Shown here: positions 6,917 to 14,456 of the stretch, in pieces
How positions within the stretch are numbered: the first letter of the stretch is position 1
Layout: every line of letters starts with the position of its first letter
DNA from: UCB3 sp964415605
GTDB lineage: Bacteria > Chloroflexota > Anaerolineae > Epilineales > Epilineaceae
NCBI GenBank assembly: GCA_964415605.1
Contig: CAYQBA010000117.1
Coordinates: 1 to 15,271 of the forward strand
Reading direction: 5' to 3'
Length of the DNA stretch: 15,271 nt
The notes under the pieces: generated by a model
Told to the model about the DNA's origin: nothing
Databases searched by the model: none
The model's input: the letters and a program-made list of their open reading frames with translations, nothing else
Made by a program: the position numbers and the translations under genes

Positions 6917-9568
6917 ATGCATACGCCCCATGCCTCCCGCCCCATCCCAGGCCGCGGCCGCCGCGTGACGACTGCCCGGACAGCCATCGGCCTGGCGGTC
7001 GTCGCCATCGCCGCGGCGGCGCTGGATTCCGGGGACGACGGCTGGTCCCGGGCCTTGCGCACGCTGGCCCAGCAGCGGCCGGCGGCGTTCCTGCCCGCCG
7101 CGCTGCGCGATGCCCCGGCGGGGCCGGCGCAGGGCACGGCGCCGCCCCCGGCAACCGTCGCGCCACCCCCGACCGAGCCCGCGGGTGCCGCGACGCCGCC
7201 CGCGCCGTATCCCGTGTCGTGGCCTCCGCCCGCGGGCCCGGACGCGCTCGGCGAAACCCTGGCCGCGCTGCGGACCGATCGCGAGGCGCTCGGCTACCGG
7301 CCGCGCGGGGATTGGACCCGTTTCCCGCTGCCGGGGCGCACCCCGTACCTCCTGCCGATGTTCGAGCCGCTCTACGCCGATCCGCTGCGCCTGTACGCCG
7401 CGGCCCGTACCCTGGGCACGGCGGCCGACCGCTGGCTGCACCCGTATCAGGCCAAGGACGCCGGCCTGTACCGGGCGACGTACTACCTGGGCTTCGACCG
7501 CCGCGTCGGCAACTTCCGCGAGTACAGCGCCAACGTGCTGGTCGAGCCGGCGGCAGTCGACCCGCTGCGCGAGGCGGTGCGCGACGTCTACCAGTACGCG
7601 CACGAGGATCTGGCGCACTTCGCCTTCGGCGGCGTCACGCCGTCACGGGCCGAGGAGGCGATGGCGCGCCAGCTCGGCGCGATACCGGGGCCGCTGCAAG
7701 CCGCCGTGGCGCGGGCCCTCGTGAACCAGCTCGACGCCATCCGCTGGCGCGACCGCGGCCTGCGCCGGGTGGCGCCCGAGACGGCCCGCAAGGCATTCGC
7801 CGTGCGCGATCTCGGCGACACCCAAGGCGACGGGGCCTTCTACTACCCGCAGATCGACGACATGCTGCGCGACCTCGACGAGCCCTCGCTGCTCTACGCC
7901 GGGCAGAAGGCCGTCGAGACGGCCCAGCTGCTCCGCCTGGCGGTCGCCGGCCTGCCCGAGGCCGACCGCTGTCCGCCCACGGGCGCCGACATTCCCACGC
8001 CGTTCGGGCGCGTCGTCATCGGGACGTGCGGCGCCGACACGCACGCCGGCGCCGACGTGCTGCTGGCGCTCGACCCGGGCGGCGCCGACGCCCACCTGGG
8101 CAACGCGGGCGGCACGACGGCGCTCGAGATCCCCGTGGCGCTGTCAGTCGACGTTGCCGGCGACGACCGCTACGACTGCACGGGACTGGCGGGCGGCGCC
8201 TGCCAGGGGGCGGGCATCGTTGGCATCGGCGTGCTCGTCGACGGCGAGGGCGACGACACCTACGCCGGGCCGGGCCACGCGCAGGGCCTCGGGTATCTCG
8301 GGATGGGCGTGCTGTTCGACGCGGACGGCCGCGACGCCTACACCGCGGAGAGCTCGGCCCAGGGCACGGGCTACTTCGGCTACGGCGCGCTCTTGGACGC
8401 GGCGGGCGACGATCGCTACACCGTGCTCTTCGACGGGCAGGGCTACGGCGGGGTCGGCGGGGGCGTCGGCGTGCTGGCGGATCGATCGGGCGACGACGCG
8501 TACCACGCCGAGCCCGACGTCCGGCAGCTCCCGGAGCGGTTCCGCTACCGCAACTACGCCGGCAACGGCCAGCCCAACACGGTGGTCTCGTTCGCCCAGG
8601 GCGCGTCGGCCGGGCGCCGCGGCGACGGGAGCGACGGCCACAGCTGGCCCGGCGGGCTGGGCGCACGGGTCGACGTCATGGGCGACGACCGCTACCAGGC
8701 CGGGGCGTTCGCGCAGGGCTACGGCTACTGGTACGGCATCGGGCTGATGTACGACGGGGCCGGCGACGACGCCTACCGCAGCGTCTACTACAGCATCGCC
8801 TCGGGAGCGCACTACTCGGTCAGTGCGATCGTCGACGAGGCGGGGAACGACGTGTACGCCCAGGAGAGCACGATCCCGGGCAGCACGGCCGGCGCCGGCG
8901 TGGCGTTCGCGTGGGACTACGTGGTGGCGCTGATCTTCGACCGGTCGGGCAACGACGCGTACCAGTCGAACGCCAACTGCCTCGGCCGCAGCGCCGAGAA
9001 GGGCAACGCCTTCCTCGTCGACGGCGGGGGCGACGACACGTACACCGGCGGCGCGAACGCCGACGGCAGCCCGCGCGCGGACTGCATGGGCAGCAGCGGC
9101 TGGCGCCCGCTCTTCGGCTTCGACAGCTACCGGCCGTACCTGACGGGGTTCGAGAGCGGCGCGTTCGGCGCCTTGCTCGACCTCGGCGGCACCGACACCT
9201 ACCAGGCGCGCCACTTCGGGACGGGCGCCACGACGCCCCATCCGCGCGCGGCCGACGGCGCCACGTGGTTCAATCCGGACCCCGACGCCGATACCGGGAT
9301 CGCCGGGCTGACGTATCGCGACGCCAGCTTCTTCGGCTTCGGCGTGGATCGCGACGGCGGCCGCATCCCGGAGCTCGACCGCATCCCGCCGCCGGCCACG
9401 CCCGCGCCGAGCCCGACGCCGGCGGTCGGCGCGCGCGACGCCGGCGCGCCCGCGGCGCCCGAGATCGACGCGCCACCCGGCCTCGTCGATCCGTTCACGC
9501 GGCCCGACCCGGGGGACCCGCGCTTCCCGGAAGCGCCCCCCGCGGGCATCGGGGCCGCGCGCCGCTGA
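6917..9568 (+). CDS. Exported protein with 11 D-x-x-G-[DN]-D-x-Y repeats, function unknown
   Basis: I do not recognise this 883-residue protein as a named family. Residues 1-38 look like an export signal or anchor: a basic start, then a hydrophobic stretch at 22-36. A Pro/Ala-rich linker (about 65-108) follows. Next is an unassigned module (about 109-405) rich in Tyr, Arg and Asp, containing the sequence HEDLAH (229-234). Then comes the repeat region (about 405-770), in which D-x-x-G-[DNRT]-D-x-Y occurs at residues 412, 442, 468, 494, 522, 586, 613, 640, 675, 702 and 755. The best repeats read G-[YF]-x-G-x-G-x-L-x-D-x-x-G-D-D-x-Y and continue into A-Q-G, about 26-28 residues each. The tail (about 820-883) is Pro/Ala-rich. 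The ATG at 6917 is chosen because it precedes the signal-like segment; earlier codons from the TTG at 6737 encode only Pro/Arg-rich sequence. No strong ribosome site is adjacent, so the start is uncertain. A terminator follows the gene. Confidence 0.75.
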   Translation: MHTPHASRPIPGRGRRVTTARTAIGLAVVAIAAAALDSGDDGWSRALRTLAQQRPAAFLPAALRDAPAGPAQGTAPPPATVAPPPTEPAGAATPPAPYPVSWPPPAGPDALGETLAALRTDREALGYRPRGDWTRFPLPGRTPYLLPMFEPLYADPLRLYAAARTLGTAADRWLHPYQAKDAGLYRATYYLGFDRRVGNFREYSANVLVEPAAVDPLREAVRDVYQYAHEDLAHFAFGGVTPSRAEEAMARQLGAIPGPLQAAVARALVNQLDAIRWRDRGLRRVAPETARKAFAVRDLGDTQGDGAFYYPQIDDMLRDLDEPSLLYAGQKAVETAQLLRLAVAGLPEADRCPPTGADIPTPFGRVVIGTCGADTHAGADVLLALDPGGADAHLGNAGGTTALEIPVALSVDVAGDDRYDCTGLAGGACQGAGIVGIGVLVDGEGDDTYAGPGHAQGLGYLGMGVLFDADGRDAYTAESSAQGTGYFGYGALLDAAGDDRYTVLFDGQGYGGVGGGVGVLADRSGDDAYHAEPDVRQLPERFRYRNYAGNGQPNTVVSFAQGASAGRRGDGSDGHSWPGGLGARVDVMGDDRYQAGAFAQGYGYWYGIGLMYDGAGDDAYRSVYYSIASGAHYSVSAIVDEAGNDVYAQESTIPGSTAGAGVAFAWDYVVALIFDRSGNDAYQSNANCLGRSAEKGNAFLVDGGGDDTYTGGANADGSPRADCMGSSGWRPLFGFDSYRPYLTGFESGAFGALLDLGGTDTYQARHFGTGATTPHPRAADGATWFNPDPDADTGIAGLTYRDASFFGFGVDRDGGRIPELDRIPPPATPAPSPTPAVGARDAGAPAAPEIDAPPGLVDPFTRPDPGDPRFPEAPPAGIGAARR
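8150..9202 (+). repeat. Coding repeats of about 26-28 codons (11 Asp/Gly/Tyr motifs)
   Basis: This region spans the first to last D-x-x-G-[DNRT]-D-x-Y motif. Spacing between successive motifs is 30, 26, 26, 28, 64, 27, 27, 35, 27 and 53 residues, so most units are 26-28 residues, with insertions after motifs 5, 8 and 10. The repeats are diverged at the DNA level, which points to an old, selected repeat rather than recent tandem duplication. The regular Asp/Gly/Tyr pattern would suit a beta-solenoid with metal ions bound at the turns; that is inference from the pattern alone. Confidence 0.85.
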
Positions 9569-9577
9569 CGGGACACC

Positions 9578-9620
9578 GCCCCGGGCGGGATGGCCGGATC
9601 CCGCCCGGGGCACGTTTCTT
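9578..9620 (+). terminator. Rho-independent terminator of the repeat-protein gene
   Basis: A perfect 14-bp inverted repeat (9578-9591 with 9598-9611) encloses a 6-nt loop and starts 10 nt after the stop codon. It is followed by a modest T-rich tract (TTTCTT, 9615-9620). It is the clearest terminator in the window and separates the repeat-protein gene from the genes that follow. Confidence 0.8.
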
Positions 9621-9751
9621 GCTAGTCGCTCGGAGGAAGCCATCGGCGCCGTGATCCGGTCCGCATGGTAGACCACCGGAACCGTGCGTCGCCGCGCGCC
9701 GCGGAGTGGACGTACGCCCACCGGACACCTTGACCGCCAGGAGAACAGCGC

Positions 9752-10249
9752 GTGGACGACCGGCGACGCTATCACCCCACCGACTTCGGCAACCTGCAGT
9801 GGGCGCGGCTGCTCGACTTCGAGCTGGACCGCGCCGACTGCTTCGAGTGCACGATCCCGTACACCTACGTGGCGATCGACATCTGGCGGACGCCACTGTG
9901 GCCGCCGCAGCTCGAAGGGCTGCGGGCCGACATGTTGGACCGCTACGCCACGTTCGTGCGGGGCGAGGCGGTGAGCGACCAGGCGGCGCAGGTCATCCGG
10001 TTTCGGTTGACGGCCCGTGTGGCGCGGTTCATCCGGTCGGTGCGGACGCTCGAGGGGTGGTCGTGGAAACATGGGCTGCCCGAAGACCCCGCCTTCTTCC
10101 GGGCTGACACCCCCCTCCTGGCCACCGAAAGCCGCCACGGCCGCATCACGGTCTTCGCCAGCACCGACGACGTGGCCACGTTGAGCGGCGCCGGGATCCG
10201 CTTGATCGAGCCGCTCGGCGTGCGGGCCGAGCCGTGGCCGACGCCGTAG
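9752..10249 (+). CDS. Hypothetical protein, 165 residues
   Basis: I do not recognise a family. The start is a GTG at 9752 with AGGAG (9739-9743) 8 nt upstream. The protein appears soluble: no signal peptide and no membrane helix. It is rich in Arg, Asp and Trp (five Trp). A C-F-E-C pair (residues 30-33) lies in the sequence DRADCFECTIPYTYVAID; a lone CxxC pair could bind a metal or form a disulfide, but no second pair is present. The middle (about 60-105) is probably helical and Arg/Ala-rich. The C-terminal third ends with short beta-like segments (GRITVFA and IRLIEPLGV). It is isolated by the terminator before it and by a 208-nt gap after it. That it is a real gene is supported by the ribosome site and by an amino-acid composition more natural than that of the other frames. 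Confidence 0.7.
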   Translation: MDDRRRYHPTDFGNLQWARLLDFELDRADCFECTIPYTYVAIDIWRTPLWPPQLEGLRADMLDRYATFVRGEAVSDQAAQVIRFRLTARVARFIRSVRTLEGWSWKHGLPEDPAFFRADTPLLATESRHGRITVFASTDDVATLSGAGIRLIEPLGVRAEPWPTP

Positions 10250-10457
10250 CGGGCGCCGTCCGGCACGTCATCCCCCTCGCCGCGCATCCCCATCCGGCGC
10301 GCCGCGCGGCGCCTCTGCAACGCCGGCGCAGCATCCGGGTGCCGGCGTAGTATCATTGGCGCGTCGGCGTCGCCGCGGCCCGGTCGACGCCCAGAGGCTA
10401 CCGCCCCCGTGCAGGCCGGCCCCCGCCGGCTTCACGCGAAGACCAAAGGAATGCCCC
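10250..10457. other. Spacer upstream of the M14 peptidase gene
   Basis: This 208-nt spacer contains TATCAT (10351-10356) as a possible -10 box, about 100 nt before the peptidase ATG and without a recognisable -35. AAAGGA (10445-10450) lies 7 nt before the ATG and is the likely ribosome site. I see nothing else in it. Confidence 0.35.
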
Positions 10458-12593
10458 ATGCGCCATCCCGCCACGGCCGCCGGCCTTGCTTGCGCCATCC
10501 TCGCCGCCAGCGCGCTCGGCGTGTGGCGCGGCCCGTCGCTCGCGCCCGACGCCCCCGGCGCGCCGTCGTCGGCCGACCTCGCGCGGCCGGATCGACCCGA
10601 TTCGCCCGATGCGAGCGGGGGGCGGAACGGGCCGGACGCCCTGGACGTGCTGGACGTCGCCGACTACGGTCTCGGCGAGATCCTCGAGGGCGACGGACCG
10701 CCGCTGGAGCGCTTCGCGCCGGACGCGTTCCCCGCGGCGCCCCCGGCCGTCGGCGTCGACGACATCCCGGCGCCCGCTCCGGGCGGAGCGGTCGACTTCC
10801 GGCGCTACCCGACGCCCGACGAGGTCGTGGCGTTCACCGACCAGCTCGCGCAGGCCTATCCCGACCTCGTCGAGATCCTGGAGATCGGCCGGAGCTGGCA
10901 GGATCGCCCCATCCGCGCCATCCGGGTCGCCAACGAAGCGCTGGGTGACCCGCTGGATCGCCGGCCCACGATGGTCATCGATGGTCAGCACCACGCGCGC
11001 GAGCTCATCAGCGGGCAAGTGGCCCTTTACAACTTGTGGTGGCTGGTGCACTTCTACGGTACCGATCCGCTCGTGACGCACCTGGTGGACACGCGCGTGA
11101 TCTACATCATCCCCACCGTCAACCCCGACGGCGCGGCCATCGCGCTCGCCGACTACCAGACGATCCGCAAGACCGCCAACCCCACGTGTTGCGACGACGA
11201 CGGGGACGGCCGCTACGACGAGGACCCGACGTCGGGCTACGGCTACGGCACCGACGACGTCACGGTCTACACGTTCGACCAAGCCTGGGCGGATGCACAC
11301 CCGGACAACCCGTTCCAGGGCGACTGGCGGGGCCATCTGGTGAAGCAGCCCGAGCGCGCCGGCCGCTTCACCGGCGCCCTTGGTGGCCCGCGGCGGCGGA
11401 TCGCATCGCGCGACCTCGACGGCGACGGCCGGGCCGAGGAGGACCAGCGGGGCGGCACCGACCCCAACCGAAACTACGACTGGTTCTGGGAGCAGGGCGT
11501 GGCCGACCTCCGCTCGGACGCGTTCCGCGGCCCGGCGCCGTGGTCGGAGCCCGAGGTTGCCGCGATCCGCGACTTCCTGACCGAGCTCGGCACGCTGGCC
11601 ACTTCGGTGTCGTACCACTCCGGCACCGACCTGATCCTCTACCCGTGGGCCTATTCGACCAGCGCCGAGCTGCCCGACGCCCCGATGTACGAGCTGCTCT
11701 CCCGCAAGGGCAGCGAGCTCACCGAGGTCAACGGGTTCGACGGCAGCATCCGCACCTGGATCGCGCGCGGGCTGTACGGCGCGGCCGGCAGCTCGGTCGA
11801 CTACATCTACGGCCGCCTCGGCGCCTTCGCCATGGCCCCCGAGACGTACGGCGGCAGCGGCGTCACGCGCATCGAGCGGCTGGGCGCCACCGGCGTCTTC
11901 AGCACCGGGCAGAGCACGGCCTTCGGGTTCAACCCGCGCCAGGAGGACATCCTGGCGTCGACCGATCGGTGGAACCGCTTCAGCCTGTACCTGCTCACGG
12001 CCACCCCGAACATCGAGCTGAACGGGATCCGGGTCGACGGCGACGACGTCGTGCTCACGGTGGGCAACGACGGGGTGCTGCCGGTGACGCTGGCGCTCGA
12101 TCTGGCCGGGGCCGACGGGCAGGCGATCACGCTGACCTCGCCGAACGCGCTGCACGCCGGACAGATGGACTTCACGGTCAGCCGCGCCGCCCTGGCCCCG
12201 ACCGGCAATCGCCTGAAGATCAGCGCGAAGCTGGCCATCGGCACGATGCCGCACGAGGTCGAGTCCGCCGAGTGGACGTTCACGCTGCTGCCGGACGGCG
12301 GGGTCCGCCTCGACGCCGGGCGGATCCGGCCGTGGGTCGACCTCAGCGTGCCGTTCGGCGGGTGGTGGGCCGGCGACGCGTGGAACGCCGAGAAGTACCG
12401 CTGCCCACCCGGCCGGACCTGTCCGCCGCAGATCTTCGCCACCCCGCCGGTGACACCGAACCCGGACGTGCCGACGCTGACACCGTTCCCGACGGCGACG
12501 CCGACCGCGGCCGCCGGCGAACCCACGGCGACGCCGAGCGATCGCATCCCAGGCCGGGCGTTCCTGCCCGTGCTCTTCGCGCCGGAGGGCTGA
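10458..12593 (+). CDS. Secreted zinc carboxypeptidase, peptidase family M14
   Basis: The 711-residue protein is exported: hydrophobic signal segment at about 6-22, then a low-complexity pro-like region to about 110. The M14 catalytic domain (about 115-515) carries the zinc ligands His179 and Glu182 (HARE) and His387 (SYHS). It also has Asn337-Arg338 for the substrate carboxylate (TDPNRNYDW) and the catalytic Glu462 (APETYG). The catalytic domain holds a long insertion with two Asp-rich loops, DDDGDG (246-251) and RDLDGDG (318-324), which look like calcium-binding sites. A beta-rich region (about 517-640), a Pro/Thr stalk (662-694) and a short hydrophobic end FLPVLF (702-707) follow. Such enzymes remove C-terminal residues from peptides outside the cell. 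The ATG at 10458 is preferred over an earlier in-frame start because it has AAAGGA upstream and directly precedes the signal segment. The isomerase gene follows after 3 nt. Confidence 0.92.
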   Translation: MRHPATAAGLACAILAASALGVWRGPSLAPDAPGAPSSADLARPDRPDSPDASGGRNGPDALDVLDVADYGLGEILEGDGPPLERFAPDAFPAAPPAVGVDDIPAPAPGGAVDFRRYPTPDEVVAFTDQLAQAYPDLVEILEIGRSWQDRPIRAIRVANEALGDPLDRRPTMVIDGQHHARELISGQVALYNLWWLVHFYGTDPLVTHLVDTRVIYIIPTVNPDGAAIALADYQTIRKTANPTCCDDDGDGRYDEDPTSGYGYGTDDVTVYTFDQAWADAHPDNPFQGDWRGHLVKQPERAGRFTGALGGPRRRIASRDLDGDGRAEEDQRGGTDPNRNYDWFWEQGVADLRSDAFRGPAPWSEPEVAAIRDFLTELGTLATSVSYHSGTDLILYPWAYSTSAELPDAPMYELLSRKGSELTEVNGFDGSIRTWIARGLYGAAGSSVDYIYGRLGAFAMAPETYGGSGVTRIERLGATGVFSTGQSTAFGFNPRQEDILASTDRWNRFSLYLLTATPNIELNGIRVDGDDVVLTVGNDGVLPVTLALDLAGADGQAITLTSPNALHAGQMDFTVSRAALAPTGNRLKISAKLAIGTMPHEVESAEWTFTLLPDGGVRLDAGRIRPWVDLSVPFGGWWAGDAWNAEKYRCPPGRTCPPQIFATPPVTPNPDVPTLTPFPTATPTAAAGEPTATPSDRIPGRAFLPVLFAPEG
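12584..12589 (+). promoter_or_regulatory. Ribosome binding site for the isomerase, inside the peptidase gene
   Basis: GGAGGG lies 7 nt before the GTG at 12597 and within the last codons of the peptidase gene. It decides the GTG start and implies translational coupling between the two genes. Confidence 0.65.
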
Positions 12594-12596
12594 GGC

Positions 12597-14432
12597 GTGA
12601 CGACCGGAACGCGCGGCGGGCCGTCGCTCACCGCTCGGCTAGGCGCATGCGCGCCGGCGGTCGACGCCGCGCTGGCGGGTCTCGCGGCGCGCGACGTCGT
12701 CCGCCGCATCTGGGCGCACGACCACACGCTGTGGGGGCCCGATCCCGCCGGCATCGCCGATCGGCTCGGCTGGCTGCACTGCCCGGACACGATGCCGCCC
12801 CACTTGCCGGCCGTCGAGGCGCTGGTCGAGGCGGTCCGGGCCGAGGGCTTCACCCGCGCGCTGCTGCTGGGCATGGGCGGCTCGAGCCTGGCGCCGGAGG
12901 TGGTGCGCGCGACGTTCGGCGCGCAGGCGGGCTACCTCGACCTGGCCGTGCTGGACAGCACCGACCCGGCCGCGGTCCGCGCCGCCGGGGAGCGGCATCC
13001 ACCAGCAACCACCCTCTACATCGTCGCCACGAAGTCGGGCGGGACGGTCGAGACCCTGTCGTTCTTCCAGCACTTCCACGCCGCCGCGGTCGCGGCCGTC
13101 GGCGCCGGCGCGGCGGGCCGGCACTTCGTGGCGATCACCGATCCGGGCAGCGGCCTGGCGGCACTGGCCGCGCGGCACGGCTTCCGGGCGACGTTCCTCA
13201 ACGACCCCACCATCGGCGGGCGGTTCTCGGCGTTGTCGCTGTTCGGGCTCGTGCCGGCGGCGCTGGGCGGTGTCGACGCCCGGCGGCTGCTCGCCGGGGG
13301 GCGGACGGCGGCGATCGGGGCGGGGAGCGATCTCGCGAAGCCCGGGCCGGGCGGAGGCGATCGGGCCGGCGACGCCCATCCCGGCGCCGGCGTCATGGCC
13401 GACCCCGGCGTCCGGCTCGGGGTGACCCTCGGCGCGCTGGCCCGGGTCGGGCGCGACAAGCTGACGCTGGTCGCGTCCGCGCCGCTGGCGGGACTGGGCG
13501 CCTGGGTCGAGCAGCTCGTGGCCGAGAGCACGGGCAAGGCGGGCACCGGGATCCTGCCGGTGGTCGGCGAGGATCTCGGGCCCCCGGAGGCGTATGGCGA
13601 CGACCGGTTGTTCGTACAGGTGCGGCTGGGCGGCGACGCGGCGCAGGCCGCGCGCCTCGACGCGCTCGCGGCGGCGGGGCATCCGGTGGTGCGCCTCGAC
13701 CTCGCCGACGCCTACGATCTCGGCGGGGCGTTCTTCCAGTGGGAGATGGCGACGGCCGTCGCCGGCCATCTGCTCGGCATCAACCCGTTCGATCAGCCCG
13801 ATGTCGAGGCCGCCAAGGTGCTGGCGCGCGCGATGGTCGCGCGCTATCGGCGCGACGGTCGCCTGCCCACGCCGCAGCCCGACCTCGAGGTCGGCGGCGT
13901 TCGGGTGTTCGGGGCGGCTCGAGGAACCGGTGGCGGCGGGTCGACGGTCGTGGAGTCAGACGCAGGTCGCGGCGACCAGGCGGATCTCGCGACGGTCCTC
14001 GCGGCCTTCGTCGCGCGCGGCCGCCCGGGCGACTACATCGCCGTCCAGGCCTTCCTGCCGCCCACCGCGGCGGTGGCGACGGCGCTCGAGACGCTCAGGA
14101 CACGCTTGCGCGACCACACGCGGCTGGCGGTGACGGTCGGGTTCGGCCCGCGCTTCCTGCACTCGACCGGCCAGCTACACAAGGGCGACCGCGGCCACGG
14201 CCTCTTCGTCCAGCTGACGCACACGCCGGCGGACGACGTCCCGATCCCCGGCGAGGCCGGGGCGACGACTGCGGCCGAGACGCCGCCAGCGGCGATGACG
14301 TTCGGCGTGCTCGAGCTCGCGCAGGCGCTGGGCGATGGCGAAGCGCTGCGGTCGGCCGGGCGGCGGGTGGTGCGGTTCGATCTCGGCACGGACGTCGTGG
14401 GCGGGTTGGCGCGGCTGACGGGTGGGATCTAG
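12597..14432 (+). CDS. Glucose-6-phosphate isomerase homologue (isomerase half of Tal-Pgi type)
   Basis: The 611-residue protein contains a sugar isomerase (SIS) fold and matches phosphoglucose isomerases, which interconvert glucose-6-phosphate and fructose-6-phosphate in the cytoplasm. Landmarks are LLLGMGGSSLAPEV (89-102), the phosphate loop ATKSGGTVET (144-153), NDPTIGGRFSALS (202-214) with Arg209, AESTGK (309-314) with Glu310 in the place of the catalytic base, NPFDQPDVEAAK (396-407) with Lys407, and HSTGQLHKG (522-530). The N-terminal segment (about 18-60) resembles, from memory, the linker that precedes the isomerase domain in fused transaldolase/isomerase proteins, but no transaldolase domain is present. 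An insertion rich in Gly, Asp and Pro (about 246-268) is unusual. The GTG at 12597 has GGAGGG 7 nt before it and lies 3 nt after the peptidase stop, so the genes are probably cotranscribed although functionally unrelated. Confidence 0.87.
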   Translation: MTTGTRGGPSLTARLGACAPAVDAALAGLAARDVVRRIWAHDHTLWGPDPAGIADRLGWLHCPDTMPPHLPAVEALVEAVRAEGFTRALLLGMGGSSLAPEVVRATFGAQAGYLDLAVLDSTDPAAVRAAGERHPPATTLYIVATKSGGTVETLSFFQHFHAAAVAAVGAGAAGRHFVAITDPGSGLAALAARHGFRATFLNDPTIGGRFSALSLFGLVPAALGGVDARRLLAGGRTAAIGAGSDLAKPGPGGGDRAGDAHPGAGVMADPGVRLGVTLGALARVGRDKLTLVASAPLAGLGAWVEQLVAESTGKAGTGILPVVGEDLGPPEAYGDDRLFVQVRLGGDAAQAARLDALAAAGHPVVRLDLADAYDLGGAFFQWEMATAVAGHLLGINPFDQPDVEAAKVLARAMVARYRRDGRLPTPQPDLEVGGVRVFGAARGTGGGGSTVVESDAGRGDQADLATVLAAFVARGRPGDYIAVQAFLPPTAAVATALETLRTRLRDHTRLAVTVGFGPRFLHSTGQLHKGDRGHGLFVQLTHTPADDVPIPGEAGATTAAETPPAAMTFGVLELAQALGDGEALRSAGRRVVRFDLGTDVVGGLARLTGGI

Positions 14433-14456
14433 ACCCGCTCGTCCAGACGGCCGCCG

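Noticed and set aside
6454..7137. N-terminal extension of the PIN-TRAM frame by 228 codons
   Set aside because: It lacks a domain, overlaps the divergent repeat-protein gene, and the ATG at 6453 has a good ribosome site directly before the first membrane helix.
8150..9202. RTX (haemolysin-type) calcium repeats
   Set aside because: The RTX unit is nine residues, GGxGxDxLx. Here the unit is 26-28 residues with D-x-x-G-D-D-x-Y, so only a loose analogy in Asp/Gly content remains.
8144..10138. Long minus-strand open frame (664 codons) opposite the repeat protein and the orphan gene
   Set aside because: Its sequence is Arg/Ala/Val/Pro low-complexity, with no domain. It is the expected antisense shadow of a GC-rich gene, and it crosses the strong terminator and two plus-strand genes.
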